Shown here: in pieces, positions 38,553-48,576 of the stretch
How the letters are laid out: each line of letters begins with the position of its first letter
Position numbering within the stretch: position 1 is the stretch's first letter
NCBI GenBank assembly: GCA_018713255.1
Contig: DVFL01000002.1
Coordinates: 1 to 64,000 of the forward strand
Origin: Candidatus Cottocaccamicrobium excrementipullorum
GTDB taxonomy: Bacteria > Bacillota > Clostridia > Lachnospirales > Lachnospiraceae
DNA length: 64,000 nt
Direction of reading: 5' to 3'
Translations under genes and position numbers: made by a program
The notes under the pieces: generated by a model
Database searches by the model: none
What the model was told of the DNA's origin: nothing
Seen by the model: only the letters and a program-made list of their open reading frames with translations

Positions 38553-40153
38553 TGAAACAGAAGAACACAAGAAAACCTAAACTGGCCTTTCTTCTTGTTC
38601 TGGCAGCGGCAGCTACAGTTCTTTCCGGCTGTCACGGCAAGAAGGAACAGGCGGCATTTACCGTTCCCGATCACTTTGATCTGTCCAAAGATTATGAAAT
38701 TACCTTCTGGGCCAAAAACGATACCAATAAAACGCAGACAGACATTTATCGGCAGGCTATTGCGGATTTCCAGGAGCTTTACCCCAATATCACAGTAAAT
38801 CTTCGCCTATATACTGATTATAACGACATTTACAATGATGTCATTACCAATCTCACCACCGGTACCACTCCAAATGTGTGTATTACTTATCCAGACCACA
38901 TTGCCACTTATCTTACTGGAGATGAAGTGGTGGTCCCTCTGGATGACCTGTTTTGCAATGAGGCTTATGGCCTCGGCGGAAGTGAACTTCTTTTTGACGG
39001 GCCAAAGGAGGAAGAAATTGTCCCTCAGTTTCTGGAAGAATGTCAAATCGGAGGACATTACTACGCCCTTCCCTTTATGCGCTCCACAGAAGCCTGCTAC
39101 ATCAACGTGGATTATGTAGAAGCCCTTGGCTATACTCTTCCGGAAACTCTTACCTGGGATTTTATCTGGGAAGTATCTGAGGCGGCTGCTGCAAAAAATC
39201 CTGACGGGACCTTCAAGCTGAATAATCAGGAGGTTATGATTCCTTTTCTTTACAAATCCACGGACAATATGATGATTCAGATGCTAAAACAGCAAAATGC
39301 CGGATATTCTACCAGCACAGGCGAAGTAGAGCTCTTTAATGACACCACCAAGGAGATTCTGTATACCATTGCCGGCCACACTGCAACAGGAGCCTTTTCC
39401 ACCTTTAAAATTTCCGGTTATCCTGCCAATTTCCTGAATGCCGGTCAATGTGTTTTCGCTATTGATTCCACAGCAGGCGCTACCTGGATGGGAAGCGATG
39501 CTCCTCTGGTGGACATTGCGGAAGAATCTGTGGTGGATTTTGAAACAGCGGTGATGCCCATTCCCCAATACGATCCTGCCCATCCTCAGATGATTTCCCA
39601 GGGTCCTTCTCTTTGTATCTTTAACAAGGAAGATCCCCAGGAGGTTTTGGCTTCCTGGCTTTTTGCCCAGTATATGCTAAGCAATCCAGTCCAAACGGCA
39701 TACTCTGAAACGGAAGGATATGTCCCCGTTACCACAGCAGCCCAGAATTCTCCTCAATATCAGGATTATTTGTCTCGGGCAGGCGAGGATGATTCTACCT
39801 ACTATGACGTTAAGATCAAGGCAGCGAAACTTCTTCTGGAACATGAAGCAGATACCTTTGTGACTCCTGTTTTTAACGGCTCTGCCTCCTTACGAAATGC
39901 TGCCGGACAGCTGATTGAAGAAGTCACCAAATCGGTCCGCAGGAAACAGACTGTAGATGATGCTTATTTGGAAGAGCTTCGCAGCAAAATTACCTCTCTT
40001 TACCACCTGGACGAATTTAGTGGAATGAGCGGGGAGCAAACGGACCTGGGCCCTCTTCCTCTGGCTTCAAAGATTCTGTTAGGAACGTTAGCAGGAATAT
40101 GGATTCTCCTGATTCTCTATGGAGCAGGTTCAAAAATTAAGAAAAGGAATTGA
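38549..40153 (+). CDS. extracellular solute-binding lipoprotein with additional C-terminal TM helix
   Basis: Lipobox TVLSGCHGKK; solute-binding fold EITFWAKNDTNKTQTDIYRQAIADFQELYPNITV; C-terminal ILLGTLAGIWILLILYGAGSKIKKRN. Confidence 0.9.
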   Translation: MMKQKNTRKPKLAFLLVLAAAATVLSGCHGKKEQAAFTVPDHFDLSKDYEITFWAKNDTNKTQTDIYRQAIADFQELYPNITVNLRLYTDYNDIYNDVITNLTTGTTPNVCITYPDHIATYLTGDEVVVPLDDLFCNEAYGLGGSELLFDGPKEEEIVPQFLEECQIGGHYYALPFMRSTEACYINVDYVEALGYTLPETLTWDFIWEVSEAAAAKNPDGTFKLNNQEVMIPFLYKSTDNMMIQMLKQQNAGYSTSTGEVELFNDTTKEILYTIAGHTATGAFSTFKISGYPANFLNAGQCVFAIDSTAGATWMGSDAPLVDIAEESVVDFETAVMPIPQYDPAHPQMISQGPSLCIFNKEDPQEVLASWLFAQYMLSNPVQTAYSETEGYVPVTTAAQNSPQYQDYLSRAGEDDSTYYDVKIKAAKLLLEHEADTFVTPVFNGSASLRNAAGQLIEEVTKSVRRKQTVDDAYLEELRSKITSLYHLDEFSGMSGEQTDLGPLPLASKILLGTLAGIWILLILYGAGSKIKKRN

Positions 40154-40250
40154 TTTTCTGGCGATTTCGACTATAATTAACTTGTTCCATCGCTTGCAGT
40201 GATGGTGAATAATAGTTACCAAAATTTATTTTGGAAAAAGGAGACGTATT

Positions 40251-41090
40251 ATGAAAAAGACAATTTCTATGTTACTGGTTCTTTCTATGGCCGGTATGCT
40301 CTCAGGATGCGCCGGCAAAAGCACGGAAACCACAGCAGCTGACACAACAGCCGCTGAATCTGCGGCAGCAGCGGAAGAAACTACAGAAGCTGCCGAAAGT
40401 ACAGCAGCAGAAACCACGGAAGCTGATGGGGCGGATGGAGACGTATTAAACTATGAAGAATACATGGCTGCAGATCTGGATACAGAAGTAACCATTCAGG
40501 CTTATGTTCAGGCAAAACAGGCTTGGTGGGAAGATCAGGCTACCGTTTACGCCCAGGACCAGGACGGCGCTTACTTTATCTACAATGCAGCCTGCTCCCA
40601 GGAGGATTATGATCTTTTAGTTCCTGGAACTAAGATTCAGGTAACCGGATATAAGTCCGAATGGTCTGGCGAAGTAGAAATCATGGACGGAACCATTCAG
40701 GTTCTTGAAGGAGAAGATACTTACGTGGCAGAAGCTCTGGATGTGACAGACCTGCTGGGCACCGATGAGCTGATTGATCATCAGAACCAGTTCGTTTCTT
40801 TCACCGGCATGACGGTAGAAGCTGCCGGCCAGGATGAAAATGGCAATGATGTGGCATTCTTATACAACTGGGATGGTTCCGGCACTGAGGGAGATGATCT
40901 GTACTTTAACGCTTCCTATAACGGCGAAACCTATACCTTCACCATTGAGTCTTATCTCTGTGACAGTTCAACGGAGGTTTATTCTGCGGTAAAGAATCTT
41001 CAGATCGGACAGACGATTGATATGGAAGGATTCTTGTACTGGTACGAGGGCGTTAATCCTCACATCACTTCTGTAACGGTAGCAGAATAA
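40251..41090 (+). CDS. lipoprotein with Thr/Ala/Glu-rich linker and OB-fold-like repeats
   Basis: Lipobox GMLSGCAGKS; two similar segments (ADLDTEVTIQAYVQAKQAWWEDQATVYAQDQDGAYFIYN / HQNQFVSFTGMTVEAAGQDENGNDVAFLYN). Confidence 0.75.
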   Translation: MKKTISMLLVLSMAGMLSGCAGKSTETTAADTTAAESAAAAEETTEAAESTAAETTEADGADGDVLNYEEYMAADLDTEVTIQAYVQAKQAWWEDQATVYAQDQDGAYFIYNAACSQEDYDLLVPGTKIQVTGYKSEWSGEVEIMDGTIQVLEGEDTYVAEALDVTDLLGTDELIDHQNQFVSFTGMTVEAAGQDENGNDVAFLYNWDGSGTEGDDLYFNASYNGETYTFTIESYLCDSSTEVYSAVKNLQIGQTIDMEGFLYWYEGVNPHITSVTVAE

Positions 41091-41106
41091 AACAGCTCAT
41101 TGCTGA

Positions 41107-41150
41107 AAAAGTCCTGCCCCCTTTTTAATCAGGGATGGCAGGACTTTTTT
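41107..41150. terminator. Rho-independent terminator
   Basis: AAAGTCCTGCC...GGCAGGACTTTTTTT. Confidence 0.8.
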
Positions 41151-42208
41151 TATGCCAATCTCTCGCTCAGTCTTTGCGCAATCACTTCATGTCCAAGATC
41201 TGAAGGATGGAGGCCGTCAGAAGAAAGACAGGTAAAGCCGTCCTTTTCCCCCATGATCTCCAAACCGTTAAGATATTCCAGCCGGGGATACTGCTCTTTT
41301 AACTGCTCCACACAAGTTTTTATGGCGTCCCGAAAGGCGGAGGCTTTTGGATCATGGTGAAAATCATGATGATTATAGTACATATCCGTCACCCACACCG
41401 GCTTATCTGGCTGTGCTTCCTTTACCTGGCGGATAAAGGAACCGGCGGCTTCATAAAGCATCTGGGGCGACCACACTCCGATCACATTTACTCCCAGTTC
41501 GAAAAGAGCCATATCCCAGTCCTTCCGCCCGGCGATCCAGGCTCCCATGGCAGAATCCATCCAGGCGCTTCCGGCACAGCCTAAATTAATGCAGTCTGCT
41601 CCCAGAGATTCCACCAGGCGAAAAGCATAAGTTTTAGACATCAGCGAAGCGTTTCCTCCATGAGTGATGGAAGAACCATACACAAGAAGGCGTTTCGCCG
41701 GAAGTTCAGAAGGCTTCGGCGGGCGAATTTTTCCCTGAATTTCTCCCAGAAAACATCCCCAATCGTATGGCAGAAGTATTCTGGTTACCTCTGGAGAAAA
41801 TCCTCTGAGGAAACGGCTGTTCTTCCGGCCGCTCTCCCAGAATTGGCGGATATTGGTAAAATCCTGCTTATGGATAACGATCTGACTTCCCTCTGTGGTC
41901 ACTGCCTGGGGCCCAATCTGATAGCTTCCCTGGAAATCTCCTTGGTAAACCTGAACCATTCCCTGGGAAAGGATAGAAGGAGAAACCGGCATCCGCCGAA
42001 GGCCGATGGATACTTGGCTGCTTTCCATCACAAAACGCAGTTCGCAGCCGCTGACGAACCGAATATTTTTCTGTGCCTTGGAATTTAAGGCTAACCGGAG
42101 GCTTTCTGGAACCCGGCTGAGGCGGCAGTCTTTGTACTCCTGATCATAAATCAGCTCCTGCACATTGTGCAGGAGCATTCCTTGATATTCGTATTCCATC
42201 TTAAACAC
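41150..42208 (-). CDS. SGNH/GDSL hydrolase family protein
   Basis: LLVYGSSITHGGNA catalytic block I; DLGHEVIAQRL / DGLHPSDLGH block V. Confidence 0.88.
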   Translation of the reverse strand: MFKMEYEYQGMLLHNVQELIYDQEYKDCRLSRVPESLRLALNSKAQKNIRFVSGCELRFVMESSQVSIGLRRMPVSPSILSQGMVQVYQGDFQGSYQIGPQAVTTEGSQIVIHKQDFTNIRQFWESGRKNSRFLRGFSPEVTRILLPYDWGCFLGEIQGKIRPPKPSELPAKRLLVYGSSITHGGNASLMSKTYAFRLVESLGADCINLGCAGSAWMDSAMGAWIAGRKDWDMALFELGVNVIGVWSPQMLYEAAGSFIRQVKEAQPDKPVWVTDMYYNHHDFHHDPKASAFRDAIKTCVEQLKEQYPRLEYLNGLEIMGEKDGFTCLSSDGLHPSDLGHEVIAQRLSERLA

Positions 42209-42227
42209 ATCCTCTCTGGAATCGATT

Positions 42228-43067
42228 TTACCCTTTCATTCCAGTTGTTGCAATCCCTTCCACAAAATATTTTTGTGCAGAGAAGAACAGAATAATCAGG
42301 GGGATTACCGATACCAGCGCCATGGCCATTACCTGATTCCACTGAATATTGGAGGTAACATCAATACTCATGCGCAGAGCCAGGGATAATGGATATTTGG
42401 ATACGGAGTTAATGTAAATATTGGTGTTAAAGAAATCATTCCAAGTCCATAAGAACTGGAACAGTCCGGCTGAAAACAGCGCCGGCTTCAACAGCGGAAG
42501 AAGAATCCGAATAAAGCACTGGAAGGGACCACATCCATCCATGTAGGCAGATTCATCCAAGTCTCTGGGAAGCCCCCGAAGGAACTGAACCATCATAAAG
42601 ACGAAGAAGGGATAACAGCCCACCGCCGCCGGAGCAAAAAAGGTCATATAGGAATCCAGCCATCCCAGCTTATTGAACAGTGAATACCGCGGAATAATAA
42701 TAATCGCATTCGGCAGCATCAAAGTAGCAATCAGTACCATGAACAAAAAGTGATTTCCCGGGAAATCAAATCTGGCGAAGCCGTAAGCCACAATGGAACA
42801 GGATGCCAGGGTCAGCAAGGTAGTAGGAATAACCAGAAGGAAGGTATTAATAAAATACTGAGCGTAGGTGTAAGTTCCTGTGGTCTTCCATCCCTGAATA
42901 AAAGCATCGAAGCTCCATCCTTCCGGGAGAAGGGCCAGGCTTCCGAAAATTTCGTTGTTGGTCTTAAAGCAGGCAAAAAACATCCAAATTACCGGAAACA
43001 GCATTACGATTCCAAATAATCCTAAAAGGATATAAGTAATCACCGTTTTAATTTCTCTTTTTTTCAT
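42228..43067 (-). CDS. carbohydrate ABC transporter permease
   Basis: DLDESAYMDGCGPFQCFIRILLPLLKPAL EAA motif; 6 TM. Confidence 0.93.
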   Translation of the reverse strand: MKKREIKTVITYILLGLFGIVMLFPVIWMFFACFKTNNEIFGSLALLPEGWSFDAFIQGWKTTGTYTYAQYFINTFLLVIPTTLLTLASCSIVAYGFARFDFPGNHFLFMVLIATLMLPNAIIIIPRYSLFNKLGWLDSYMTFFAPAAVGCYPFFVFMMVQFLRGLPRDLDESAYMDGCGPFQCFIRILLPLLKPALFSAGLFQFLWTWNDFFNTNIYINSVSKYPLSLALRMSIDVTSNIQWNQVMAMALVSVIPLIILFFSAQKYFVEGIATTGMKG

Positions 43068-43076
43068 ACGCTCCTC

Positions 43077-43988
43077 CTAATTATCATAGTAAACCCATTT
43101 CTTAGATGTGGCAAAGAGCACTAAAGTAATGATCAAAATTACCACAAACATGATCCAGGAAGTTGCACATGCATAGCCCATCTTAAAGTACTTAAAGGCA
43201 TCTGTATACAGCTTCATGCCTAACACATAGGTCGCCTTGTTGGGACCGCCGTTGGTCACAACAAAAGCAGAGGTAAAGTTCTGCAGAGCAGTAATCAGCT
43301 GCATAATAATATTGAAAAACGCAATGGAAGTAATCATTGGCAGCGTAATTTTGAAGAACATCCGAATCTTTGAAGCGCCGTCAATTTTCGCCGCTTCATA
43401 CAACGATTGAGGCACCTGCTTTAATGCAGACAAAAACAATACCATTGAAGATCCAAACTGCCAGATCTCCAGCATACAGATGGTGACAACCGCCATGCTG
43501 GGCTGACCTAACCATTTCACTGCCGGAAGTCCGATTGCCCCCAGAAGGCTGTTAATAAAACCATCATTCATAAACAGCACCTTCCACAGGATGGCTACTG
43601 CTACTGAACCGCTCAGCAGAGACGGAATGTAGTAGACCGTACGGATAAAGTTAATTCCTTTTAAATTACGATTTAAAATTAAGGCCACAATCAGCGCCAG
43701 AATGACCTTTCCAGGAACCGTGATAAAGGTATACTTTAAGGTGACCGCCATGGAATTCCAAAACTCCTGATCCTTAGTGAAAAGGCGGATGTAGTTGTCC
43801 AGGCCTACAAATTCCGGCGTATGAAAAATGTCGTAATTGGTAAATGAATAAATCAGAGAACTGATAAACGGATACAGCTGAAATACCAGAAATCCGAAAA
43901 TCCAGATACAGACGTATCCGAATCCGATTTTATTCCGTTTTGTCCATCCTCCATGCTTCGGTTTTGCTTTTGCTTTCGCGTTTGCCAT
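43077..43988 (-). CDS. sugar ABC transporter permease
   Basis: QSLYEAAKIDGASKIRMFFKITLPMI EAA motif; 6 TM. Confidence 0.93.
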   Translation of the reverse strand: MANAKAKAKPKHGGWTKRNKIGFGYVCIWIFGFLVFQLYPFISSLIYSFTNYDIFHTPEFVGLDNYIRLFTKDQEFWNSMAVTLKYTFITVPGKVILALIVALILNRNLKGINFIRTVYYIPSLLSGSVAVAILWKVLFMNDGFINSLLGAIGLPAVKWLGQPSMAVVTICMLEIWQFGSSMVLFLSALKQVPQSLYEAAKIDGASKIRMFFKITLPMITSIAFFNIIMQLITALQNFTSAFVVTNGGPNKATYVLGMKLYTDAFKYFKMGYACATSWIMFVVILIITLVLFATSKKWVYYDN

Positions 43989-44007
43989 TTTCGTTCCTCC
44001 TTTAAAA

Positions 44008-44041
44008 CGGCCCGGACAGCGAAATCATTCTGTCCGGGCCG
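44008..44041 (-). other. strong intercistronic hairpin between solute-binding protein and permease genes
   Basis: CGGCCCGGACAG-N10-CTGTCCGGGCCG perfect 12-bp stem. Confidence 0.8.
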
Positions 44042-44070
44042 CACTGTCTTACCGTCACGTTTCCGATTTT

Positions 44071-45417
44071 TTACTGTACCGTGCTTAAATAATCGGTGAT
44101 CAGTTCAATGGCATTGTCCGCCGCTTCTTCTGGAGTACTCTGTCCATAAGCGATGCTCTCAACCATATCTTCCTGAATTGCGTAAACTTCTGCACTGGTG
44201 GTATAACCTTTATCGCTCTTGCCATTTAAATTAGCTGCCAGGTTTACTGCTTCAACTACCGTTGAATTTAACAGACCTTCTTCTTCGCACAGATCTCTGG
44301 CAGTAGTGGTAGGCGGAATAGAACGTACATCCTTTAAGGTCAGCTGAGCATCTGAATTATTGTAGAAGTAATCCAGGAATTTAACCGCTTCCTCCACATG
44401 TTCAGAATTCTTGTTAACCGTCATATACTGAGGCGTATCGGCAAAGAATCCGTCATTTACCCGATCCTCAGCCAAAGGCATCTGCACCACGGTGCACTCC
44501 GTGTCTGGAATCGCATCCATTAACAGGTTAATACTGGAACTTGGGCCGTATGCAAATACAAACTTTCCATCTATCCATTTTGGATTGGTGTGAATCTGTC
44601 CTTTGAAGGTAGCGCTGTCTTCTGCTGGTTCAAATACTCCGTTGTCATAGCAGTCTTTAATATACTGCAGCACTTCTACCAGCTGATCTCTCGTAAAGCC
44701 CATGCGCTTTTCACTGTCCACAATAAAGGATTCTCCTGTCAGCTGACGAAGGTACGGTCTTAAAACATACTCGCACAGAATTTTGGTGTCCACGTTCATA
44801 TAATAGTAATCCGGGTGCTCAGCATGGAGTTTTGCTCCGTCCTCCAGCATCGAATCCCAGGTAATCTGCTTGGTCAGGTCTACTCCGCAGCTTTCTGCCG
44901 CTTCCGTATTGGCTACTGTTGCCAGACAGGACATACCCGTAGGCAGAGCCAGGAGTTTTCCGTCAAAAGTGCCAAACTGATCAATAAAGTTTTTCTCAAA
45001 GCCGGAGGTGTCGAAAAGATCCGGATAATCATAGAAGTTTACGAAGAAGTCTCCTCTGGAAACGAAATCTGGAAGAGAATCAACGTTCTGCTGAATAATA
45101 TCTGGGGCCGTTCCATTCGCCAACATAGTAGATACCTTATCCACATAACCCTGGTCAGAGTTCATCTCCGCCTCAATACGGATATTGGGATGAAGCTCCT
45201 GGTATTGGTTAATTACCGCCAGCGTAGCCTCATTCCGCTCATCGCCGCCCCACCACATAAAACGCAGGGTAATCTGATCTTCTGAGCTGGCGCTGTTGTC
45301 TGCCTGGGTGCCGGCAGAATTTTGGCTGGAAACTGGTTCGTTGGTACAGCCGCAGAGAGATGCTGCCGTTACTGCACCAGCCATCAGAACGCTTGCCATT
45401 TTCAATGTTTTTCTCAT
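44071..45417 (-). CDS. extracellular solute-binding lipoprotein
   Basis: Lipobox AASLCGCTNEP; TLRFMWWGGDERNEATLAVINQYQELHPNIRIEAE. Confidence 0.94.
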   Translation of the reverse strand: MRKTLKMASVLMAGAVTAASLCGCTNEPVSSQNSAGTQADNSASSEDQITLRFMWWGGDERNEATLAVINQYQELHPNIRIEAEMNSDQGYVDKVSTMLANGTAPDIIQQNVDSLPDFVSRGDFFVNFYDYPDLFDTSGFEKNFIDQFGTFDGKLLALPTGMSCLATVANTEAAESCGVDLTKQITWDSMLEDGAKLHAEHPDYYYMNVDTKILCEYVLRPYLRQLTGESFIVDSEKRMGFTRDQLVEVLQYIKDCYDNGVFEPAEDSATFKGQIHTNPKWIDGKFVFAYGPSSSINLLMDAIPDTECTVVQMPLAEDRVNDGFFADTPQYMTVNKNSEHVEEAVKFLDYFYNNSDAQLTLKDVRSIPPTTTARDLCEEEGLLNSTVVEAVNLAANLNGKSDKGYTTSAEVYAIQEDMVESIAYGQSTPEEAADNAIELITDYLSTVQ

Positions 45418-45690
45418 TTTCTTTTCCTCCCGTTCAAATTTGTTACCTGTAGTTTACCAACTTTTCTTCATTATGGTAAGAAGTCCAAGTGACAGAAAGG
45501 TATCTTTGCCTATCCACTTTTTCAAGAAAGTATCATTATCTATGATTTTTCTTCAAAATTAGCCGGAGTTGATTTTTTCAAAGCCAAACCGGATGATTTT
45601 TTTACAATATTTTTATATAATTAGAGCGTATGCTGAAATTAACAGAACAGTTCGGACAATAACTTGCAGGCAGGAAAGGAGCATGGCAAA

Positions 45691-46443
45691 ATGTATCAAG
45701 TAATTATAGCAGATGACGAGGCAAAAATCCGTGGAGGAATTGTCAATCTATTCCCCTGGAAACAGCTGGGATTTGAAATTGCCGGAAGCTTTTCCAACGG
45801 GAAGGAAGCATGGGAATTTACCCTGTCCCATCCTGTGGATTTAATTTTGTCCGATATTCGAATGCCCATTATGGATGGTTTGGAGCTGTCCGAGCAGCTT
45901 CTTCCTCACACTAAAGCAAAAATTGTATTTTTCAGCGGCTACCAGGATTTTGAGTATGCCCGGCGTGCTCTTCGAAACGGCGTATTTGATTATCTGTTAA
46001 AACCGGTAAAATACGAAGATTTGCTGAATTGCCTTACTCGGGTAAGAGATGTTTTGGACAATGAGCATCACATTACCCGAAACACCGAAGTAGAAAATCT
46101 AAGCTATTACGAAAAAATTATCAGTGCTGTCCGCAGCTATCTGGACAAAGAATACCAGACCGCCACGTTAGAGCAGGCAGCCCGGCTGGTAAACCTAAGT
46201 CCAAATTACCTTTCTCGGATTATGAAGGAGCATTCCGACTGCAGTTTTTCAGATTACCTATTAAAAACCCGAATGGAAAACGCAGCACGAATGTTAAAAG
46301 ACATTCGATATAAGCAATATGAAATCGCCTATCGGGTAGGCTACGACAACCCGAAAAATTTTTCCCGGGCTTTTCATCAATATTTTCATATGACTCCGTC
46401 GGAATACCGGGCACATCCGGAAAACATTCATCCCGCGGAATAA
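45691..46443 (+). CDS. AraC-type response regulator (YesN-like)
   Basis: YQVIIADDEAKIRGG..DLILSDIRMPIMDGLEL..; C-terminal AraC HTH. Confidence 0.93.
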   Translation: MYQVIIADDEAKIRGGIVNLFPWKQLGFEIAGSFSNGKEAWEFTLSHPVDLILSDIRMPIMDGLELSEQLLPHTKAKIVFFSGYQDFEYARRALRNGVFDYLLKPVKYEDLLNCLTRVRDVLDNEHHITRNTEVENLSYYEKIISAVRSYLDKEYQTATLEQAARLVNLSPNYLSRIMKEHSDCSFSDYLLKTRMENAARMLKDIRYKQYEIAYRVGYDNPKNFSRAFHQYFHMTPSEYRAHPENIHPAE

Positions 46444-46459
46444 CGAAAGTGAGTACACC

Positions 46460-48202
46460 ATGAGAAAACGGAATTTTATCCGGCGATTTCTTTACTACGC
46501 CGGCATTATTGCTCTTCCTATTATTTTGGCATTTACCATTTACGGATGCTTTATCGTTCGGGAAAAACAGATTGAAATCGAGGAAAATGCCGCAAAATCC
46601 GCATACGCCCTGAGGGACAATTTTGCTCTGGTTCTAGATAACGCAGAAACTCAATATGATATTCTGTGCAGCAATCCTCGTCTTTCCATTTCCCTGCGCC
46701 ACTATTTATCCCACGGGAAAGCCACTTACCTGGACAGCGTACTGGTCAACAGTATTCTGTCAAATTTTTCTTCCTTGACCAACAATGCTTCTTACGTTGC
46801 CTCTGTTTATTACTATCTGGAAGGCTACGATTCTATCTTGACCTCCAATATGGGCAGCGTCGTAAAGCTTTCCCAGTTTTTCGACCGAAAATGGCTGGAT
46901 TCCTATTATGCCTCTGAGGAAAATCAATGGATTGAAAGCCGAAGCATGCATCAGTATTCATACTCAGCCCCAGTTCAGGTGATTACCGTTTATCGTACGC
47001 TGGATATGTTTAAAGGAGTGGTTGCTGTTAATTTCTATGCAGACAGTCTCCGCCAGGTATTAGGCGCCGGTTCCGGTCTCGACCAGTTTTTCCTAATCGA
47101 CAAAGAAGGAAATCTTCTCTTGAAAGGAAGGGAAGATCATGACTTCTTCGATTATAACCGAAATATCTTAATTGAGGCAATCCAGTCCTCTTCCGATCAG
47201 CCTCTCCAAGCCTGGCTCTCTGACGGCCATTCCACGTATTACACCCGCCTTGTCCCGGCAGGATATGATACTTATCTCTTGGCTTGTATTGACTCCAGAA
47301 GCTATTTTCAGACGATTTATCCCTTGATTGGACAGTTGGTTCTGGTTCTTTTAGCGGTCTGCGGAATTGCTTTATGGATCGCTTACACCATCACCCGGAA
47401 AAACTTTCAGCAGATCGATTATTTTATTGATGTGTTTTCCGATGCAGAAAAGGGAATTTATAATAGTAAAAAACCTGGATTTGTGAAAGATGAGTACGAC
47501 ATCATTCTCAACAATATTGTCCAGCTGTTTGTTAATAAAAGTTTTCTGCAGAATCGTCTTGCTCTTAAAGAGCAGCAGCAAAAGCTTGCGGAAATGACTG
47601 CTCTTCAGCTGCAGATTTCTCCGCACTTTTTGTTCAATACCCTTCAAACTCTGGATTTTAAAGCCTTGGAGTACACAGGAAGCCCCACTGCCGTCAACCG
47701 GATTATTGAAGCGCTGTCGGATCTGCTGAAATATTCCCTGGAAAAACCTACTTCTCTGGTCACCCTGGGAAATGAAATCGACTCTCTGAAAAAATATGAC
47801 TGTATTCAGCGCTACCGCTATGAAGATAAATACATTTTGTATTACGAATATCCAGAAGAAATCCGGGATATTCCCTTTATGCGCCTGATTCTTCAGCCGC
47901 TCATTGAAAACAGCCTGTATCACGGCATTAAGCCTCTGGACGGAACCGGGTTTATCAAGTTAAAAATACTCTCACGGAACAATTTTCTTTATTTCTCTGT
48001 CATTGATACGGGCGTGGGGATGACTAAACAAGAGGTCAATAATCTCCTCGAGCAGATCAATCAGCCGAACAGCAAGCGGATTGGCCTCAGCAACGTCAAC
48101 AACCGCTTGATCATGCAATATGGGAAAGCGTCTCGTCTTAAAATTTTAAGCAAGAAGGGAATGGGAACCTGTATTTCCTTTAAAATTCCCATTTCTCCAT
48201 AA
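46460..48202 (+). CDS. sensor histidine kinase (YesM-like)
   Basis: LQLQISPHFLFNTLQTLDFKALE (His_kinase family), HATPase PLIENSLYHGIKPLD. Confidence 0.93.
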   Translation: MRKRNFIRRFLYYAGIIALPIILAFTIYGCFIVREKQIEIEENAAKSAYALRDNFALVLDNAETQYDILCSNPRLSISLRHYLSHGKATYLDSVLVNSILSNFSSLTNNASYVASVYYYLEGYDSILTSNMGSVVKLSQFFDRKWLDSYYASEENQWIESRSMHQYSYSAPVQVITVYRTLDMFKGVVAVNFYADSLRQVLGAGSGLDQFFLIDKEGNLLLKGREDHDFFDYNRNILIEAIQSSSDQPLQAWLSDGHSTYYTRLVPAGYDTYLLACIDSRSYFQTIYPLIGQLVLVLLAVCGIALWIAYTITRKNFQQIDYFIDVFSDAEKGIYNSKKPGFVKDEYDIILNNIVQLFVNKSFLQNRLALKEQQQKLAEMTALQLQISPHFLFNTLQTLDFKALEYTGSPTAVNRIIEALSDLLKYSLEKPTSLVTLGNEIDSLKKYDCIQRYRYEDKYILYYEYPEEIRDIPFMRLILQPLIENSLYHGIKPLDGTGFIKLKILSRNNFLYFSVIDTGVGMTKQEVNNLLEQINQPNSKRIGLSNVNNRLIMQYGKASRLKILSKKGMGTCISFKIPISP

Positions 48203-48253
48203 AATTTGATTCTATGTGATACTAGGTGAGAATGTTTAGAAAGGATGAAAAAC

Positions 48254-48530
48254 ATGGATTATCAGAAAGCTGCTTCCTACTGGATGAATCAGAAAAAGAC
48301 TTCCGCCGACATGGAAAAAGAACAGTTAAAGACAGGCAGAAATCATTGAACCCTGGTCTGATGAATATCTGATGATTCTGGACTACCGCCATCTTCCCGC
48401 CGAACAGATGAAGAAGCTTCCATCGCCCATGAATCTTATTCGGATTGCTCCTCGGTCCTACGATTTTCTGCTGTCCCAACTTAAGGCAGAAGGATTTAAT
48501 GTGCGGCAGCACCTGGAACTTCAAGAATAA
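48254..48530 (+). pseudogene. PNPOx-family protein with internal deletion
   Basis: MDYQKAASYWMNQKKTSADMEKEQLK then, in another frame, AEIIEPWSDEYLMILDYRHLPAEQMKKLPSPMNLIRIAPRSYDFLLSQLKAEGFNVRQHLELQE*. Confidence 0.7.
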
Positions 48531-48576
48531 GGAATTCTGTTGAGGGCTGGTCAGACCAGCCCTCTTCTCTTCTGTT

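Noticed and set aside
40321-40440. Ala/Thr/Glu codon repeats in the lipoprotein as a possible tandem-repeat element
   Set aside because: Ordinary low-complexity linker after a lipobox, irregular at DNA level
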